From assembly GCF_009870125.1 (NCBI RefSeq), contig NC_046679.1:1674001-1738000 (forward strand): a DNA stretch of 64,000 nt. Direction: 5' to 3'. Shown in pieces: positions 35,801-48,006 of this stretch (its first letter is position 1; the number at the start of each line of letters is the position of its first letter). The position numbers and the translations under genes are program-made. The notes beneath the pieces were generated by a model that worked only from the letters and a program-made list of their open reading frames with translations, was not told the DNA's origin and made no database searches. The DNA comes from Drosophila pseudoobscura (lineage: Eukaryota; Arthropoda; Insecta; Diptera; Drosophilidae).

Positions 35801-38800
35801 TCGAAAGATCGTTAAGGATAAACAGCTGTTAGGCCCCCGCTGTAAACGCTCTGTTACAGTGCAAGGGGCCTCTGGCTTTGAGTGACGTAATGAATGGTCG
35901 TGCTGACATACTTACGCACAAAAATGATTTAATTGACGAATGAAAGCACACACCCAAAGCCTATACCTATACCTATAGCTATAATATCAAGCGAATCAAT
36001 CAAATGTTCAACGTTATCGCAAGATAATCGAATGTGGGAGGCAGGGCTGTAACTCCATGAAAAGGAAACGGTAAAGATAAGATTGTTAAGGATAAACAGC
36101 CCCAACTGTAAACACTCTGCTCTGTTACAGCGCTGGGTGCCCCAGGCCACACGATGAATGATGATCGTGCGCCGCTGTGACACAGTTTACGCACATACTG
36201 TAATTTAATTGAGAAATAAAGCGTGCACCGCTGTAGTAGTCCGCTCATGGAGGTTAGGTTACGCACACAATCCCAGAAAATCCGAAAGCGTTCAGCTTTT
36301 GCGTGAGAGCTGGGACAGATGGACGGCACCGGGCACCGGGCACCGGGCACCGGGCACCTGCGAGCTGCTGCTATTATGCACTCTCTGATTAAGCAAACTG
36401 CTGGGCTTATGTTTCGTTAAAACGATAAGATAATGTCCCGCGACTAGCAGCCAGACACATGAGCTGTGCTCGCTCGGCTTACCCCCCTACGGCCCGCTCC
36501 TGCAGTTGGCAGAACAGACAGAACAGAACCCTCACAAAATGCGTCAGCAGCGGCATTAAATTGGGGTTTCTGTACGTGCACTCTCGTCTGTTTGCTTATT
36601 TCAACATTTTAACAATAAATTACTGCTTCTGTGGGTCTGTGTGTCGGTCGTGTAGCCGTGTCGCCGTGTACCGAGTGCTTGAACTTGTTTCACTGCAAAT
36701 ACGAGTACAACAATTTAATAAATATGGGCGAGCCGAAATAAATTTGGATGCAGGTTTCTGTCGACCGGCCGGTCCGCCGGCCCGCATTCCTCCGATTCAG
36801 ATTTGGATTCATATTCGAAATGTCATTTTCAATTAGCTCATCCCCTCTTTCGTCTCTTTTCTGTTTCCTCTCTCTCATCGCCCACTCCAGACTATGATCC
36901 TAAGGTGGTCGAACAGAAGGAGCAGGCCCAGCCTGCCTGCCTGCCCCTGAGCTACGTCCTGCGCTTCGTCACGGAGGACAATCGCAAGGAGGCCGCCACC
37001 TTCCTGGCCAACAACACCGCCCCACCTGCCACCAATAGCGGCAGCAATGCCGGCAGCCACGGCAGTGGCAATGTGGAGCTCAAGCGAAAGCTGGCCATCA
37101 AGCACCACAGCTACAGCATGTCGTCGTCCAATCGCAGCACCACGCCCACAGGTGAGTGATGACCGACCCCCATGACTCGCCTTGGTCCTGGAACTGATAA
37201 TGTAATCTGTGGGTCTGCTCTTTTTTTGATATTTTAGGCAGTGAAATGGACGAGGATGAAATGGTTGTCACGGAGTCCGAGGACAGCAATGATTCCTGGA
37301 CCACCGAGGAGTTTAGCTCCGAGTTTATCATGCGCTATGGCAGCAGGTTCGTTCTATCTTTCTAAATACCTCTAAAAAAGCAAAAGTTTTAATGATTGTA
37401 AGCCTTCGGCACTCTCCGCACATAGGCATTCCGGTGGCGGAAGCAATGGCACGCCTGGCAATGAGAAACCCTTCGCCTGCCCTGTGCCCGGATGCAAAAA
37501 GCGCTACAAAAACGTCAACGGCATCAAGTACCATTCGAAGAATGGCCACAAAAAGGACGGAAGGTAGGCAGTCCACCCAAAGGGGACTCCCAATTGGGCT
37601 CTAGAAACTCATAATTTTACTCCACCACAGAGTGCGAAAGGGCTACAAATGCCACTGCGGGAAAAGCTACAAAACGGCGCAGGGCCTGAAAAACCATGCC
37701 CTCCACACCCACAACGCGCAGCCCGAGAGCGTTCTGACCACCCAGCAGGTGGCCAATGCTGCGGCTGCCGCCGCATCTTCTTCCGTGAGTGGTGGCAGCA
37801 CCAACAGCAGCTCCAATCCCACTCCGCCCGCCATCCAGCGCAGCAATTCTCCATCGCAGTCGCTTGGCTCGCTGAGCCCGTCGAGCATTAGCAACATGTC
37901 GAGCAGCGCCAGCAGCTGTCATGGAGGCAGCAGTCTGTCCAACAACAACAACAACGGCACCAGCAGTAGCAGCCAGAACACTGCCATCGTTGGGGGTGGC
38001 AATATGCTGCAGCAGCTCAGCACTGGGAACGTGGTCACCCTGACCAATCTTCCATCTCAGCAGCAGCAGCAGCAGCAGCAGCAACACCAGCCGCATCCAC
38101 AGCAGCAGCAGCAGCAGCATCAGCATCAGAACCACCACCAGAATGGCGGCTCAGCAACAGGTAACAGCAACAACAATTTAATGCGCAGCACACTCGGTTT
38201 AGTATCCATTAAAGCCAATAGCCACAGCAGCAACAGCAATGGGAACAACGCAAATCCCAAGACTGTTAGCAACCTAATGGCTGCCAATGCAACGGCCAGT
38301 AAGATACTCAAACTCGCCACCAACGTGGCCAACGGTGGCTCTGTAGTGGCGCCCAATGTCGTTGACCAAGTAGTCAAGCAAACCACCAGCAATGGCCCGA
38401 CGGTGATCAACAGCAGCATCAACAACGCCAACAAGATGCCGTTGCCAAACTTGGTAAACCTTGGCATACTCACGCCAGCCACATCGCCCACCAAAAACAC
38501 CCAGACGCTGACCTTCACCTCCACGACGAATACCAGTGGCCACAACAACCAGCAGCAGCAGCACCAGCAGCAACATCACCAGCAACAGCAGCAGCTGCTC
38601 ACTTCGCTCACCTCGAACATGCAGAAGCACCAGAAGACCAGCATACTGCTTCTGCAAGAGCCAACCACTCCCAGCCCGATCCTGCAGCCAGTCCAGGCAC
38701 AACAGCAGCATCAGCAGCAACAGCATCATCTGCAACTGCAACAGCAGATGCAGCAGCAACAGCAACAGCATCATGTGCTGCCCATCAGTCCTACGAGCAG

Positions 38801-39122
38801 CGTCAGCGGCAACAGCAGCAAGAGCAGCTCGCCCACGCCACAACAACAATTGCAGCAGCAACAGCAGCAGCCGCCACTGATAAAGAAGGGAAAGATGGAG
38901 CCCATATCCGGCATAGAGCCGATGGAGACGGATGAGCCGCCGCTGAATGAAGCGATCTCGGAAAGCGTGGCTGCGGTCATAGCCACCATCGCAGAAGCCA
39001 GCAGCAAGGCAGCAGAAGAGGCGAATGTGATCTCAGCAGCAGCGGCAGCCAATGCTGTCTCCACTGTCACAGTGGCGGCCATTGAAGTTGTCGGCGCTGG
39101 CGCCGCCAACGACGAAACGTAG
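32810..39122 (+). CDS. CG12054: JAZF1-type C2H2 zinc-finger protein, long read-through form
   Basis: Human JAZF1 is a nuclear protein of the NuA4/TIP60 complex. Coding exons are 32810-32909, 36891-37151, 37238-37346, 37426-37563 and 37631-39122, giving 699 residues. Exon 1 holds finger 1 (CKYSGCGITF... with HIEDTH). Exons 4-5 hold finger 2 (CPVPGCKKRYKNVNGIKYH) and finger 3 (CHCGKSYKTAQGLKNHALHTH), arranged as in JAZF1. After the fingers the protein is low-complexity: serine, asparagine and several polyglutamine runs, then an alanine-rich end. The first intron is 4 kb. A donor at 38160 allows a different C-terminus (next entry), in which case 38161-39122 is intron. I am sure of the finger part and less sure which C-terminus dominates. 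Confidence 0.82.
35741..36220. repeat. Diverged ~230-bp tandem duplication in the CG12054 intron
   Basis: Two neighbouring segments (about 35741-35945 and 35990-36220) share landmarks in the same order: GAATGTGGG-GGCAG, ATTGTTAAGGATAAACAG or GATCGTTAAGGATAAACAG, CTGTAAAC-CTCTG, CTGTTACAG, GATGAATGATGATCGTG or GTAATGAATGGTCGTG, TTACGCACA and TTTAATTGA. They are clearly related but diverged. Confidence 0.7.
36327..36354. repeat. 7-bp satellite (CACCGGG)4
   Basis: Four exact copies of CACCGGG in tandem. Confidence 0.9.
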
Positions 39123-40096
39123 CCTATACTAAAGCAGCTACTGATGCATCGCCAACTGACGCTGGAGCCGCCGCCCGAGCTGCCCCAGCCGCCCCAGCAG
39201 CAACCGCCGCCGCATTGACATGCCTCGTATACGAAAAACAGATAGACCCCGACCCCCTGAAACATTCTCAAGCTCGTTGCAATCGTTCGAACCGTAGTTT
39301 ATCCCTTAGTTAACTTAACCTATGACATGATATTAAGCTTAAGAGGCCGCCAAGATCTGAGTGGGCCACAAGTCACTCACCGAAACACCATTTTAAACAT
39401 CGTACCATCGTAGACTGCATAGACTTGCTTAGAAAAGACCAGAGACAGGGATAAGTTCTGTATTTAAAATGTATTTGTAAACCTTGATTCTTCAAACCAC
39501 AAGAATCCCGATCTATGAAGAGCAGAAACAACAAATCTGATCGTTTGTGCAATATTTGAAACAAGAGGGATTTATAAACGATTTATTATGATGATTATAT
39601 GTAACAATGACTATCGCGCTTGTATTAAACTATTTACGACTGCTGATCTCCTTTTAATTTGTAATTAAACGTTTAATTTAGAAAATAGAGCCTAGAAGCA
39701 ACCCCACCCCTCCGCACGAAGGACAAATTGTAATAATATACAAACAGCGGAACGCAATACTCTACTCGCATTAGAAACTCAATCATTTTATTGTCTTGCG
39801 GCCTATTCCTACTCGTATTCGACAACAAGTATTATTTATGTTTTAAGCATTAGCAAATTGATTTTAATTATACAATATCGAATTTTATGTCTCCGATTTG
39901 ATTGGTCTATGAACGAGCTCGGGCTCGCACTCGAACCCGAGCCCTCCTACGTTTTAGTGCAATATTTTTGTTTAATTATCATTTCCATCCCTTTTCCTTT
40001 CTGTCAAAGGTGTTTGGTGGTTCTTTTTTCGTTTTGTGTTCTTTTGATTTTATGTTTTTTCGTTACTTCTTTTCCTTTTCTCTCTACCTATTGCAG

Positions 40097-40788
40097 AAAC
40101 CTCTTACTCCTGCTCTTCATACAACCACAAAAGCACCAACAGCAACCACCTCCACACGACCAGCGAAGGCCCCAAGCCCAGTGTCAGTGCCAGTGCCACT
40201 ATGGTTATTGCCGCAGCCACTGCCACTGCCGCCAAGAGGCCCACAGCAGCCGCTTCCTTCAGGCCATCGGCAGCCCCCAGCAGCGACACCACTTACTCCA
40301 GCTCTTCATACAACCACAAGAGCACCAACAGCAACCACCTCCACACGACCAGCGAAGGCGCCAAGCCCAGTGCCAGTGCCGCTATGGTTATGGCCGCTGC
40401 CGCTGCCACTGCCGCCAAAAGGCCCACAGCAGCCGCTTCCTTCAGGCCATCGGCAGCCCCCAGCAACGCCACCTCCAGCCGGAGCAGTAGCAGCAGCGGG
40501 AGTGGAAGTGGAAGCGGGAGTGGGATGACGCCCATGCAGATCTCGCCCACCTTTATTGAGCACAAGTATTCGTCAATAGACATCAAAGAGAAGTTCTTGT
40601 CCACCCTGCGAGCGGCCACGGCCGACAGCGTTGCCTCGTCGGCCTCGGCGTCGGCGTCTCCCAAGGCGCCCGATGTGGTGGCACCTGTGGGAGCAGGCGG
40701 TGGCCTGCGGGGCGTTGCTGTGGGCCAAATGTGCGCGCTGCAGAACGAGCACATACATCAAAATCTCTTCAAGAAAACCATAAATTGA
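40097..40788 (+). CDS. CG12054: Alternative last exon of CG12054
   Basis: The donor ACAG/GTAACA after 38160 and the acceptor CCTATTGCAG before 40097 join in phase (G+AA, glutamate) and open a 230-codon frame ending at a stop at 40786-40788. The spliced protein would be 609 residues. The exon begins with two copies of a 63-residue repeat, followed by SGSGSGSG, then the more complex text MTPMQISPTFIEHKYSSIDI and KEKFLSTLRA, and ends HIHQNLFKKTIN. The complex tail and the correct splice phase argue for real coding sequence. The 189-bp tandem repeat is described under repeats. Confidence 0.72.
40103..40474 (+). repeat. 189-bp in-frame tandem duplication in CG12054
   Basis: Unit 1 (40103-40291) and unit 2 (40292-40474) both encode SSYNHKSTNSNHLHTTSEG... 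and AAKRPTAAASFRPSAAPS. Unit 2 differs by scattered substitutions and a 6-bp loss. The two copies are highly similar at the DNA level, so the duplication is fairly recent. Confidence 0.9.
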
Positions 40789-43676
40789 GATGCTGGAGTG
40801 CGGAGAGCGGAGGGCGGACTGAGCTGATCGCCGCGTAGAGTTGGCTGTGATGAAGTAGTAACTAAAAACTGACTAACAAACCGAACCGAACCGAATGGAA
40901 AGAATGGCAGAGCAAGAGGATTCGTCAATGAGGTCGATGAGGGAGTTGAGGTGGAGGACCAAGAGATGGAGGATGCAGAGGTAGAGATAGAGGGAGAGTG
41001 AAAGAAATTATTATGAACGCTGCACCGCAAACAAAATCATAAGAAAACTTTTCCACTTGTCAAAGAAAACAAAAAGGAAAGAGCCCACAAATACGAGAGT
41101 ATCTTTAAAACGAAAGAAAATTCCATGCTTTTCGCAGATAAACACACACACACAAATTACACTAATCTCAAAAATATTAACAAGGAAATTGTACATAAAA
41201 TTGGCCACCTAAGAAATGCTTCTTCTAAACTGCATTAGAAAATTCTTACAAAAAGTTCTTACAACAAAGAAAAGAAAAAAAAACTGAGAATTGTACACAC
41301 AAAATTTAGAAAATACATTTGAAGATCCTTCTTCAACTAGTCATTATTGTAGTTAAATTAATTCTTTGATTTCATGCATGCATCAAGAACCTAAAAACAC
41401 GACAAAAAACAAAAAAAAAACAAAAAACAATGCGCACCAACTGTCTGGGAAACAAAATCCTCTGAACTACATGAAGGAATATATCTAAGAGGAGGGCCAG
41501 GGCGTGAAAGTGTTGGCCCATACCATCTAGTTTTACCAATTGGCTAACGAATACCGTCGCTTACTAGGAAAATTCCACATCGCGAAGCCCTGAACTTGCC
41601 AAGATCCTTGTGACTCTTTGTGCGAGCCAATGGAACGATTCAAGATGGAGAATGTCGAATATTTCAAACAGAAATTAGTTAGCTACAAATTTAGGGGAAC
41701 CCAACGAGCCCCGAGCCCACGAGCCATCACGCGTCTGGTGATGGCAACCGTTTCCGCTTAGGAGCCACAATAACTCTACAGTAGTTATAGTATTATAATT
41801 ATAGATAACGCTATGGATTCTTATACGATTATATATATATATGTGTGTGTGTAAAGATTGTAAATGTATACCTAATTTATAAATTATAATTGTAGCTTTT
41901 TGTGAGTGCGTTTCCGTGCATGTATTGTAATTGTAATTGTAATTCATGTATAGCTATAGATTTTGAACGTCCCTACAATAGATCTACGATATATACGATT
42001 ATATAAAGATATGTGTGTGTGCGCGTGAAATATATGTATATTGTAACGTCGATTTGATGTGAATTATTTCATTGTCAAGCGGCGGAGGTGGAGAAGAAGA
42101 AGTATTGCATGCATGCCTCCAAAATTCAATCGAACTTCCTAGCCTGTGCATCGGGCATCCCTAAGAACTCAAAACAGATCAAAAAAACAAAAACAAAATG
42201 GAATGACATTTTTAACATAAATTTACATCAATCGTACATTGAGATAAAACTCAATTTAGTCAGCCGCCAAAACAAATTTTTCAGAGCGCATTTCGCAGAC
42301 GCGCAGCGTCTTAAAAAACAACATACTAAATAGTTCTGCGTCCCTAATAGATACTAAAGAAAAAGGAATCACACACACATGGGTAGACACAGATACAGAT
42401 ACACATACATACATCTATATACAATATACAATATCTTTAAGAACTCACGCTTAAGCGGCGACTCCCAACGGAGCGCCCTAGTTTAGCCAAACGTCTTTTA
42501 TATAGAACGGAAAAGGAAATGTGAGCAGAAACGGAACGGAAAGGTGTCTTCGGCACACCGAAGCGCGGAGTGTCCCGGCAGCGTGTGCCATTCCCTGCCG
42601 GGGCACGCTCCCTAACTTTCGGACAGCGGATAAATCAACTCAAAACCCTCTAATGAATACAATAAATGGAATATGTATATTTCTTTATATATATATATAT
42701 ATATATATACTATATACTATACACATATACTTCTATATGTTTAAGTGTATGTCATCTTATATAAGACTGCTGTTATGTTCGTAAATATATTTAATATATG
42801 TATGTAAAATTAACGAAAAAACAAAACAAAACAAAACCACACGCAAACGCAAAACAAAAAAAAACCAACCTACGATAAATCAGAAATAACTATTCAGAAA
42901 TACATAATAATAATAATAAAAATACAAATAACGAAGAAACGCAAAATAAATGAATAGATAATGTATTCATACTCTACCTATATACTATATAATTGTATTG
43001 TAATTGTAATTTACTAAAATCGTAATTATATGTAGAGAATTAACTGAAGCCTAATGATAAACAACCATCGACATCCAGCATACAAGCAACTAATCCCGTG
43101 CGTACCCTGCAGGATTTGCGCACCGCAGAATTTCGACGAACGTAGTCCTTCTCTGAAGACGCATCATCATTACCGAGTATCATTATCATCAACCACAAAA
43201 CAAAAAATCATCAAAATGTAGTAAAATATTCTCTTTTTGCTTTATGTGATCTATTACATACATATACATACAACCACATATACATATGTATAATAAAAAT
43301 GTCCTTGATAACGAATCTTAATTGAAACATTTGTGGATTGGCTTTGAAATGGGAGAAAACGAATGATTTAAGTGGTCACTTGGGAACTGGTTTAGTTAGT
43401 CGCGCGTCATGCGGCAAGTCCCCTCGGCCGGTTGGGCGGGAGGATGCCAGCCTTCTGCTGGTGTCGCATGGCCACTTGATGGTGCATTCATTTCATATCA
43501 ACGTCCAAATATTATTATAAAGAAATACTTGGTTAGTTTTTAACCGAAAGATAAAGGGGATATCCATCCGAGCCTGAGGCAAGTAATCACACAATTCTCT
43601 TGGCATGCGTACACATAAAATGGTAATTGTTTATTAAAAGCAAGCTGTATTCATTTTATAACTAGGAATGTTGCTG
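40789..43676. other. 3' UTR/intergenic region between the 100B and 85D gene blocks
   Basis: It is AT-rich with A-runs, many AATAAA-like signals, TA dinucleotide repeats (about 41830-41842 and 42686-42710) and CA/GT tracts. A long CG12054 3' UTR probably takes up much of it. The evolutionary joint between the two gene blocks should lie here. No gene is recognised. Confidence 0.5.
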
Positions 43677-46600
43677 CTACTTTCGTGTCTCCAGCAGTGA
43701 AATGCAGCTGCAGGTCTTGGCTAGCAAGTTGCCATCATTGACAATGTTCTCTTTCTTCTGCAGTTCGTAGAGGCTGTGCAGATCCCGCTGCTCGAAGGCG
43801 CAGTCGATGGCCTCCTCGAAATAGCTAAAGGAGATTGAAGGTATACAATATAAGATCTTTCAGTGCATGGTAATGGTAAGAACTCACTTTGCTCGAGTAA
43901 ACCAAAGAACCTTGCGGTTCTCGCGACATCGTGGGATGTATTTGCGCGCTTCCCTGGCATTGCCGGGCTTCAAACAGACCTCAACGAAGGGCTCATAGCC
44001 AATGGGGCTCTTTTTGCTCTTGGAGAACTTCTCCAGTTCGTCCCACTTCTGCTGCTCGGCGAGGGTGAGTATGCGCAGCCACCAGAAGCGACGATCGGGC
44101 ACCTTGTAATCGTTCCGTATCTTCTCCGCCTCCTTCAGCTCACCCATCAGCAGCAGTTGCTCGATGGTGTCGTGCACGGACAGGCCGTTAAGGCTGGCAT
44201 TGTATTTGGCGCTCAGCGTCTTCTGCAGCTTGAAAAGCCGGCTCGTGTCGGCACAGAGCTCCGCCTCGACAGTGCATCGCGCCTGAGTGTAGGCGTTTCC
44301 AATCACCGACAGATTCGACTCCAGGTCCTTGTTCTCGATGGCATTATTAAAGTGATACTCTGCGATGGCCTTCTGGTCGTCCTCTGTGTTGTATATGCCA
44401 TAGAGACCCGCACGGTTCGACTCCCGCATGATTTTCTTGTACATGTTCAACGCCAGCGGATGATCGCGGATTGTCATCTGTGGGGTACCATTGCCATCAT
44501 TAGTACTTCCCTCAGAAAGGAAATCTATGCAACATCTGTGCTGTTTCATATCTCCGTAGCAGCACGGATCTACATCGACTAACCTTCTCGAGTTCTCTGC
44601 TATAATCAACCGAGGTTCTAAAACTCTGCCAATTCACAAGCTGTCTTTATTAGGTTTCCCAACTAAACTGGATTTCGTCTTATCTGTCTAACCTTGTAAA
44701 CTAAGGAATTCCACTGGGAAGTCATTTGCATCCGGTCTATCCTTATTATTAACGAAGCTAAAAGAAATGCGTGCGAGAACTAAAATCACACAAGCACTCA
44801 ACTAGTGCTCGAGCTTCTCTTCTCTTCGGGTTCATTAGGAACGCTTTTCAACTCCTCTGGTAGAATCCAAAACCACCTTACCGATCTAGGCTAAAACTCA
44901 TAGATCTACCATCGTAGAATATGTAATAGGGTAATGGTACAAGCTTTTTATCGGTACTGTGGTCTCTCAAACTATTTTGCGGTTCCGTTCAGACCTTTTC
45001 GTATTTTCCGGCCTGTCCGCTGGCCCTGTGCTATGCATGATGCTATGCAGACCCTTAAGAGTTCTATGTAATATTTACAATACCCCCTACCAGTCTGTGT
45101 CTCCTGAAATATCCATTAGCATTTCATAGTTACGAGAATCTTGATTCATCAAATTTGTAAAACTGTTTTCCCTCTTTCCCAATCTACTATATTTCCCTTT
45201 ATTGTTAATACTTTAATCTATTGTTACCAGTGAATTGAAGAAATGAGAAAACGGTTGGATTTACGTACATGTAAATTGGACAGCATCATGTGCATCTTCA
45301 TTTCCAGAAGAACTTTGGTGACTAGTTCCGTGTCGCCCGATTGTGTGGCACTGGCCACTGCTCTATCGAACTTGCGCATCTTCAGCAGCAGCGGCACATG
45401 CAACGAGGCACGTGGCTCCAGCTCCAAGAGCTTGATGGCCAGATCATCGCGTCCTGCTTGATGCGCCTTCTCGGCAATGTTGCAGAACGAAATTCCTTCG
45501 ACGGTGGGATTCTTGAACTTTTCCGTAATCTTGCGGGCCACCTCGCCGTCATCTGCAGTGAAAAGTGCCTTAGAGAGGGGGGTTTCTCGCTGAGATTAGA
45601 GTGTTACCCACTGGGATCATTCATCACTTTGTGGTAGGCCCAGTGCTCGAGGATCCAGGATTCGGGCAGATTCAGATGCTTGGCCACTTGTATGGCGACG
45701 GCATAGTGTTTGCGGAATACCAGGCGACTCAGGATGACCTCCGGATTGAGATGCGAGAACCTGCAAGGGAGTCGTCAGCCGTTTAGTCTCTCCTTGATCC
45801 AATGATAACCTACTGTTTGAATGTAAGCGGCATGGCAATCCTCTCGTGTCGCAGCGTGTTTAGGACTCGCAGTATCCGCATGATGCGCATATACTCGTCG
45901 GGATTGTGGCCGAATATGAAGGCCTTGCCGAAGTTTGCAGTCTGTGAATGTAGGAGGAGTTACGCGAAAGTGGTCTTGGAGAGCTTTATGGAGCGCTCAC
46001 CCTCAAGAGACTCTTCTGCGTTTCGGTACAGAACTCAAACGAGGCCGCTTCAATGCACTCGGTGACGGCCAGGTCGATCCTGTCGCGACACATGCTCAGA
46101 TATTCATCCGACTTGTAGGACTTCTCCTCGAACTTCTTCTGCGCCTCGAACAGATAGCTGGCCGGTTCCTGGCTGTTCACCGCAAAGATGTTCTCCACGC
46201 ATTTCGGCAGCCGCTGGATCATCTCGTGCGAGCTCTGGGTAATGATGCGGACGCCGTCCATTTCGGCCACCAGAAACATGATCGGATCGTAGGGGAAATC
46301 GCTACGATCGGCGTTGCGATTCACGATCAGCAGATAGGAGGGGTAGGAGATGACCACGGCGTCCGCCTCACTGTTGTCGCTGTTCATGATCCACTCCATC
46401 TGCAGGGGCATGTCCTTGCGGCCCGTGTCGAACTCGGAGTACTTCTGGCGCATGTCGACACTGCCAAGCCAGAGGAGGCCCGTATTCGTGTAGAGCGCCA
46501 GATGCTGATGATTGTATGAAACGGAGATTTTGATAATCCGATCGTGCGGCTTCTCGAACAGATTGGCGGTGATGGTGCCTACGGTTTCACCAGGAAATAG

Positions 46601-47391
46601 CTTGATCACCTCACGCTCCCGTCCCAACAGGCAGTAGCTATTACGTCCTTCGGTTACGATCTCCCAGCAGGAGCAATTGATGCTGGAGTCTGTACGGGAA
46701 GGAAAGTGGCAAGAATTAAATGGCTTCTATGGTTCATCTTTGAAGTTTTACTGGGAATATCTGGTAGCTTTCGCTCTGTCTTGCTACTGTTTTGCTTGAG
46801 AAATATCCGGCCGGACGTTGTCATGACAGCCACTCCAGTGCCAGCGGAGGACTGAAACACTTTGGCCTCCACAATCTTTGTGACGCTCGCCTCGTCTCCA
46901 ATACTGTACAGCTCCTTCTCCTTGCCAAACATGTCGAAGACAAAGACTTTGGCATTCTCCTGCACGCAAATCAGCTCCTCCGTGTCAGACCAGCCCATGG
47001 CAATGAGCTTGCCATGGTTCCACTGCAACAGAAAATATGTTACCGAACATATTCTTTATGGATTTCTTTTCACTCGCTCACCAATATGTGACCCGTTTCC
47101 CGGCCGGTGGTGTCGAAAATCCGCACCATTGGTCGGGCGGTGCCTTTGACAGGCACTAGTTTGGTTGGATCTCGTATTGCTGCCAGGGGACCGCCATAGG
47201 GTGCCGCTGCCACCTGCATGTACTCCAGGTCGAGATCCAGCGGCCAGTCGGGCGTCGCCAGCTCCACTTTTCTGTTGCGGGGGCGTATGCATAAATGAAT
47301 TGAGTCCCTGAAGAAGCACACAAGCCAGCACTTACCTGTAGTAGTCTGGCCGCACCTTGAACCACTCGCCCGTATTGTACATAATAGGCAT
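43677..47391 (-). CDS. Vps16A: Vps16A, core subunit of HOPS/CORVET tethering complexes
   Basis: Vps16A tethers endosomes, lysosomes and autophagosomes before SNARE-driven fusion. Nine coding exons join in frame: 47391-47336, 47271-47082, 47022-46752, 46689-46001, 45941-45814, 45760-45612, 45552-45269, 44477-43888 and 43824-43677. The product is 834 residues, matching the family. The start MPIMYNTGEWFKVRPDYYRK and the first half form the Vps16 N-terminal beta-propeller; the second half (from about FSHLNPEVILSRLV) is the helical Vps16 C-terminal domain. It ends CISLLETRK. The 790-bp intron 44478-45268 contains nothing recognisable. The promoter region is shared with TrpRS. Confidence 0.93.
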
Positions 47392-48006
47392 GGTGAATTA
47401 ATTGTTTATAATCAATCAGCCGAATATATAAACAATTACATTCGTCAGTATATTTACGGTACATTTTTAAAATGATCCGATATATTTGGGTATATTTCTT
47501 GGGGTCAGACGGTATATTTTATGGATAAATCCGCGGTCACTCTGATTTTCTTGCCACCATGTCTTGCTCACACACCTTGCAAATTTTATACTTTTCATAG
47601 TATTCCAGTATGTTCCAGTATATTGTAAGACTGAACTCACCCTCTTGTTCAATGCAATGTAAAAACCGTGTAGAAATGACATTTAGAGCCATGTGCCAGG
47701 CCAAATCGAATTCTAATTCGTGATCAGAATCGAATGATCGTATGCCATAAAAAATTCAATTTTTTCAGAAATGTCGGAAACATATCTGTCAAAAAGTGGA
47801 TAACGGAGGTTTTCACACTGGCGCTTCCATAGAGGCTTACCGTCTCTTAAATGAGACGGTATGTTTCGGTATATTTCTGAGGGTCTGACGGTATATTTTA
47901 TTGATAAATCCGCGGTCACTGGTCCTCACATGTGAAAGTTCGACAGTATTACTTATTATTTGTATTGTTTATTGCTTAATACAGTGCAGACTGAACTCCT
48001 AATCAA
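47392..48006. promoter_or_regulatory. Bidirectional promoter of Vps16A and TrpRS with repeated core elements
   Basis: Two direct copies of a ~55-bp segment lie at about 47490-47543 and 47870-47923. Each contains a GTATATTT (Motif 6-like) stretch, then GACGGTATATTTTAT, then GATAAATCCGCGGTCACT, which resembles the Motif 1 core GGTCACACT. These are core-promoter elements of fly housekeeping genes. The copies are roughly 90 per cent identical. Confidence 0.6.

Larger units (their letters stand above)
32910..36890 (+). other. First intron of CG12054
   Basis: The intron follows phase 1 (ATA G/GTGAGC) and ends CCCACTCCAG. No nested gene is recognised; the open frames inside are CA/GT-rich or low-complexity. 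It contains a diverged tandem repeat (about 35741-36220) and a 7-bp satellite (36327-36354). Confidence 0.6.

Noticed and set aside
37617-39271. Several long minus-strand frames
   Set aside because: They are poly-leucine and low-complexity antisense readings of the CG12054 CAG repeats.
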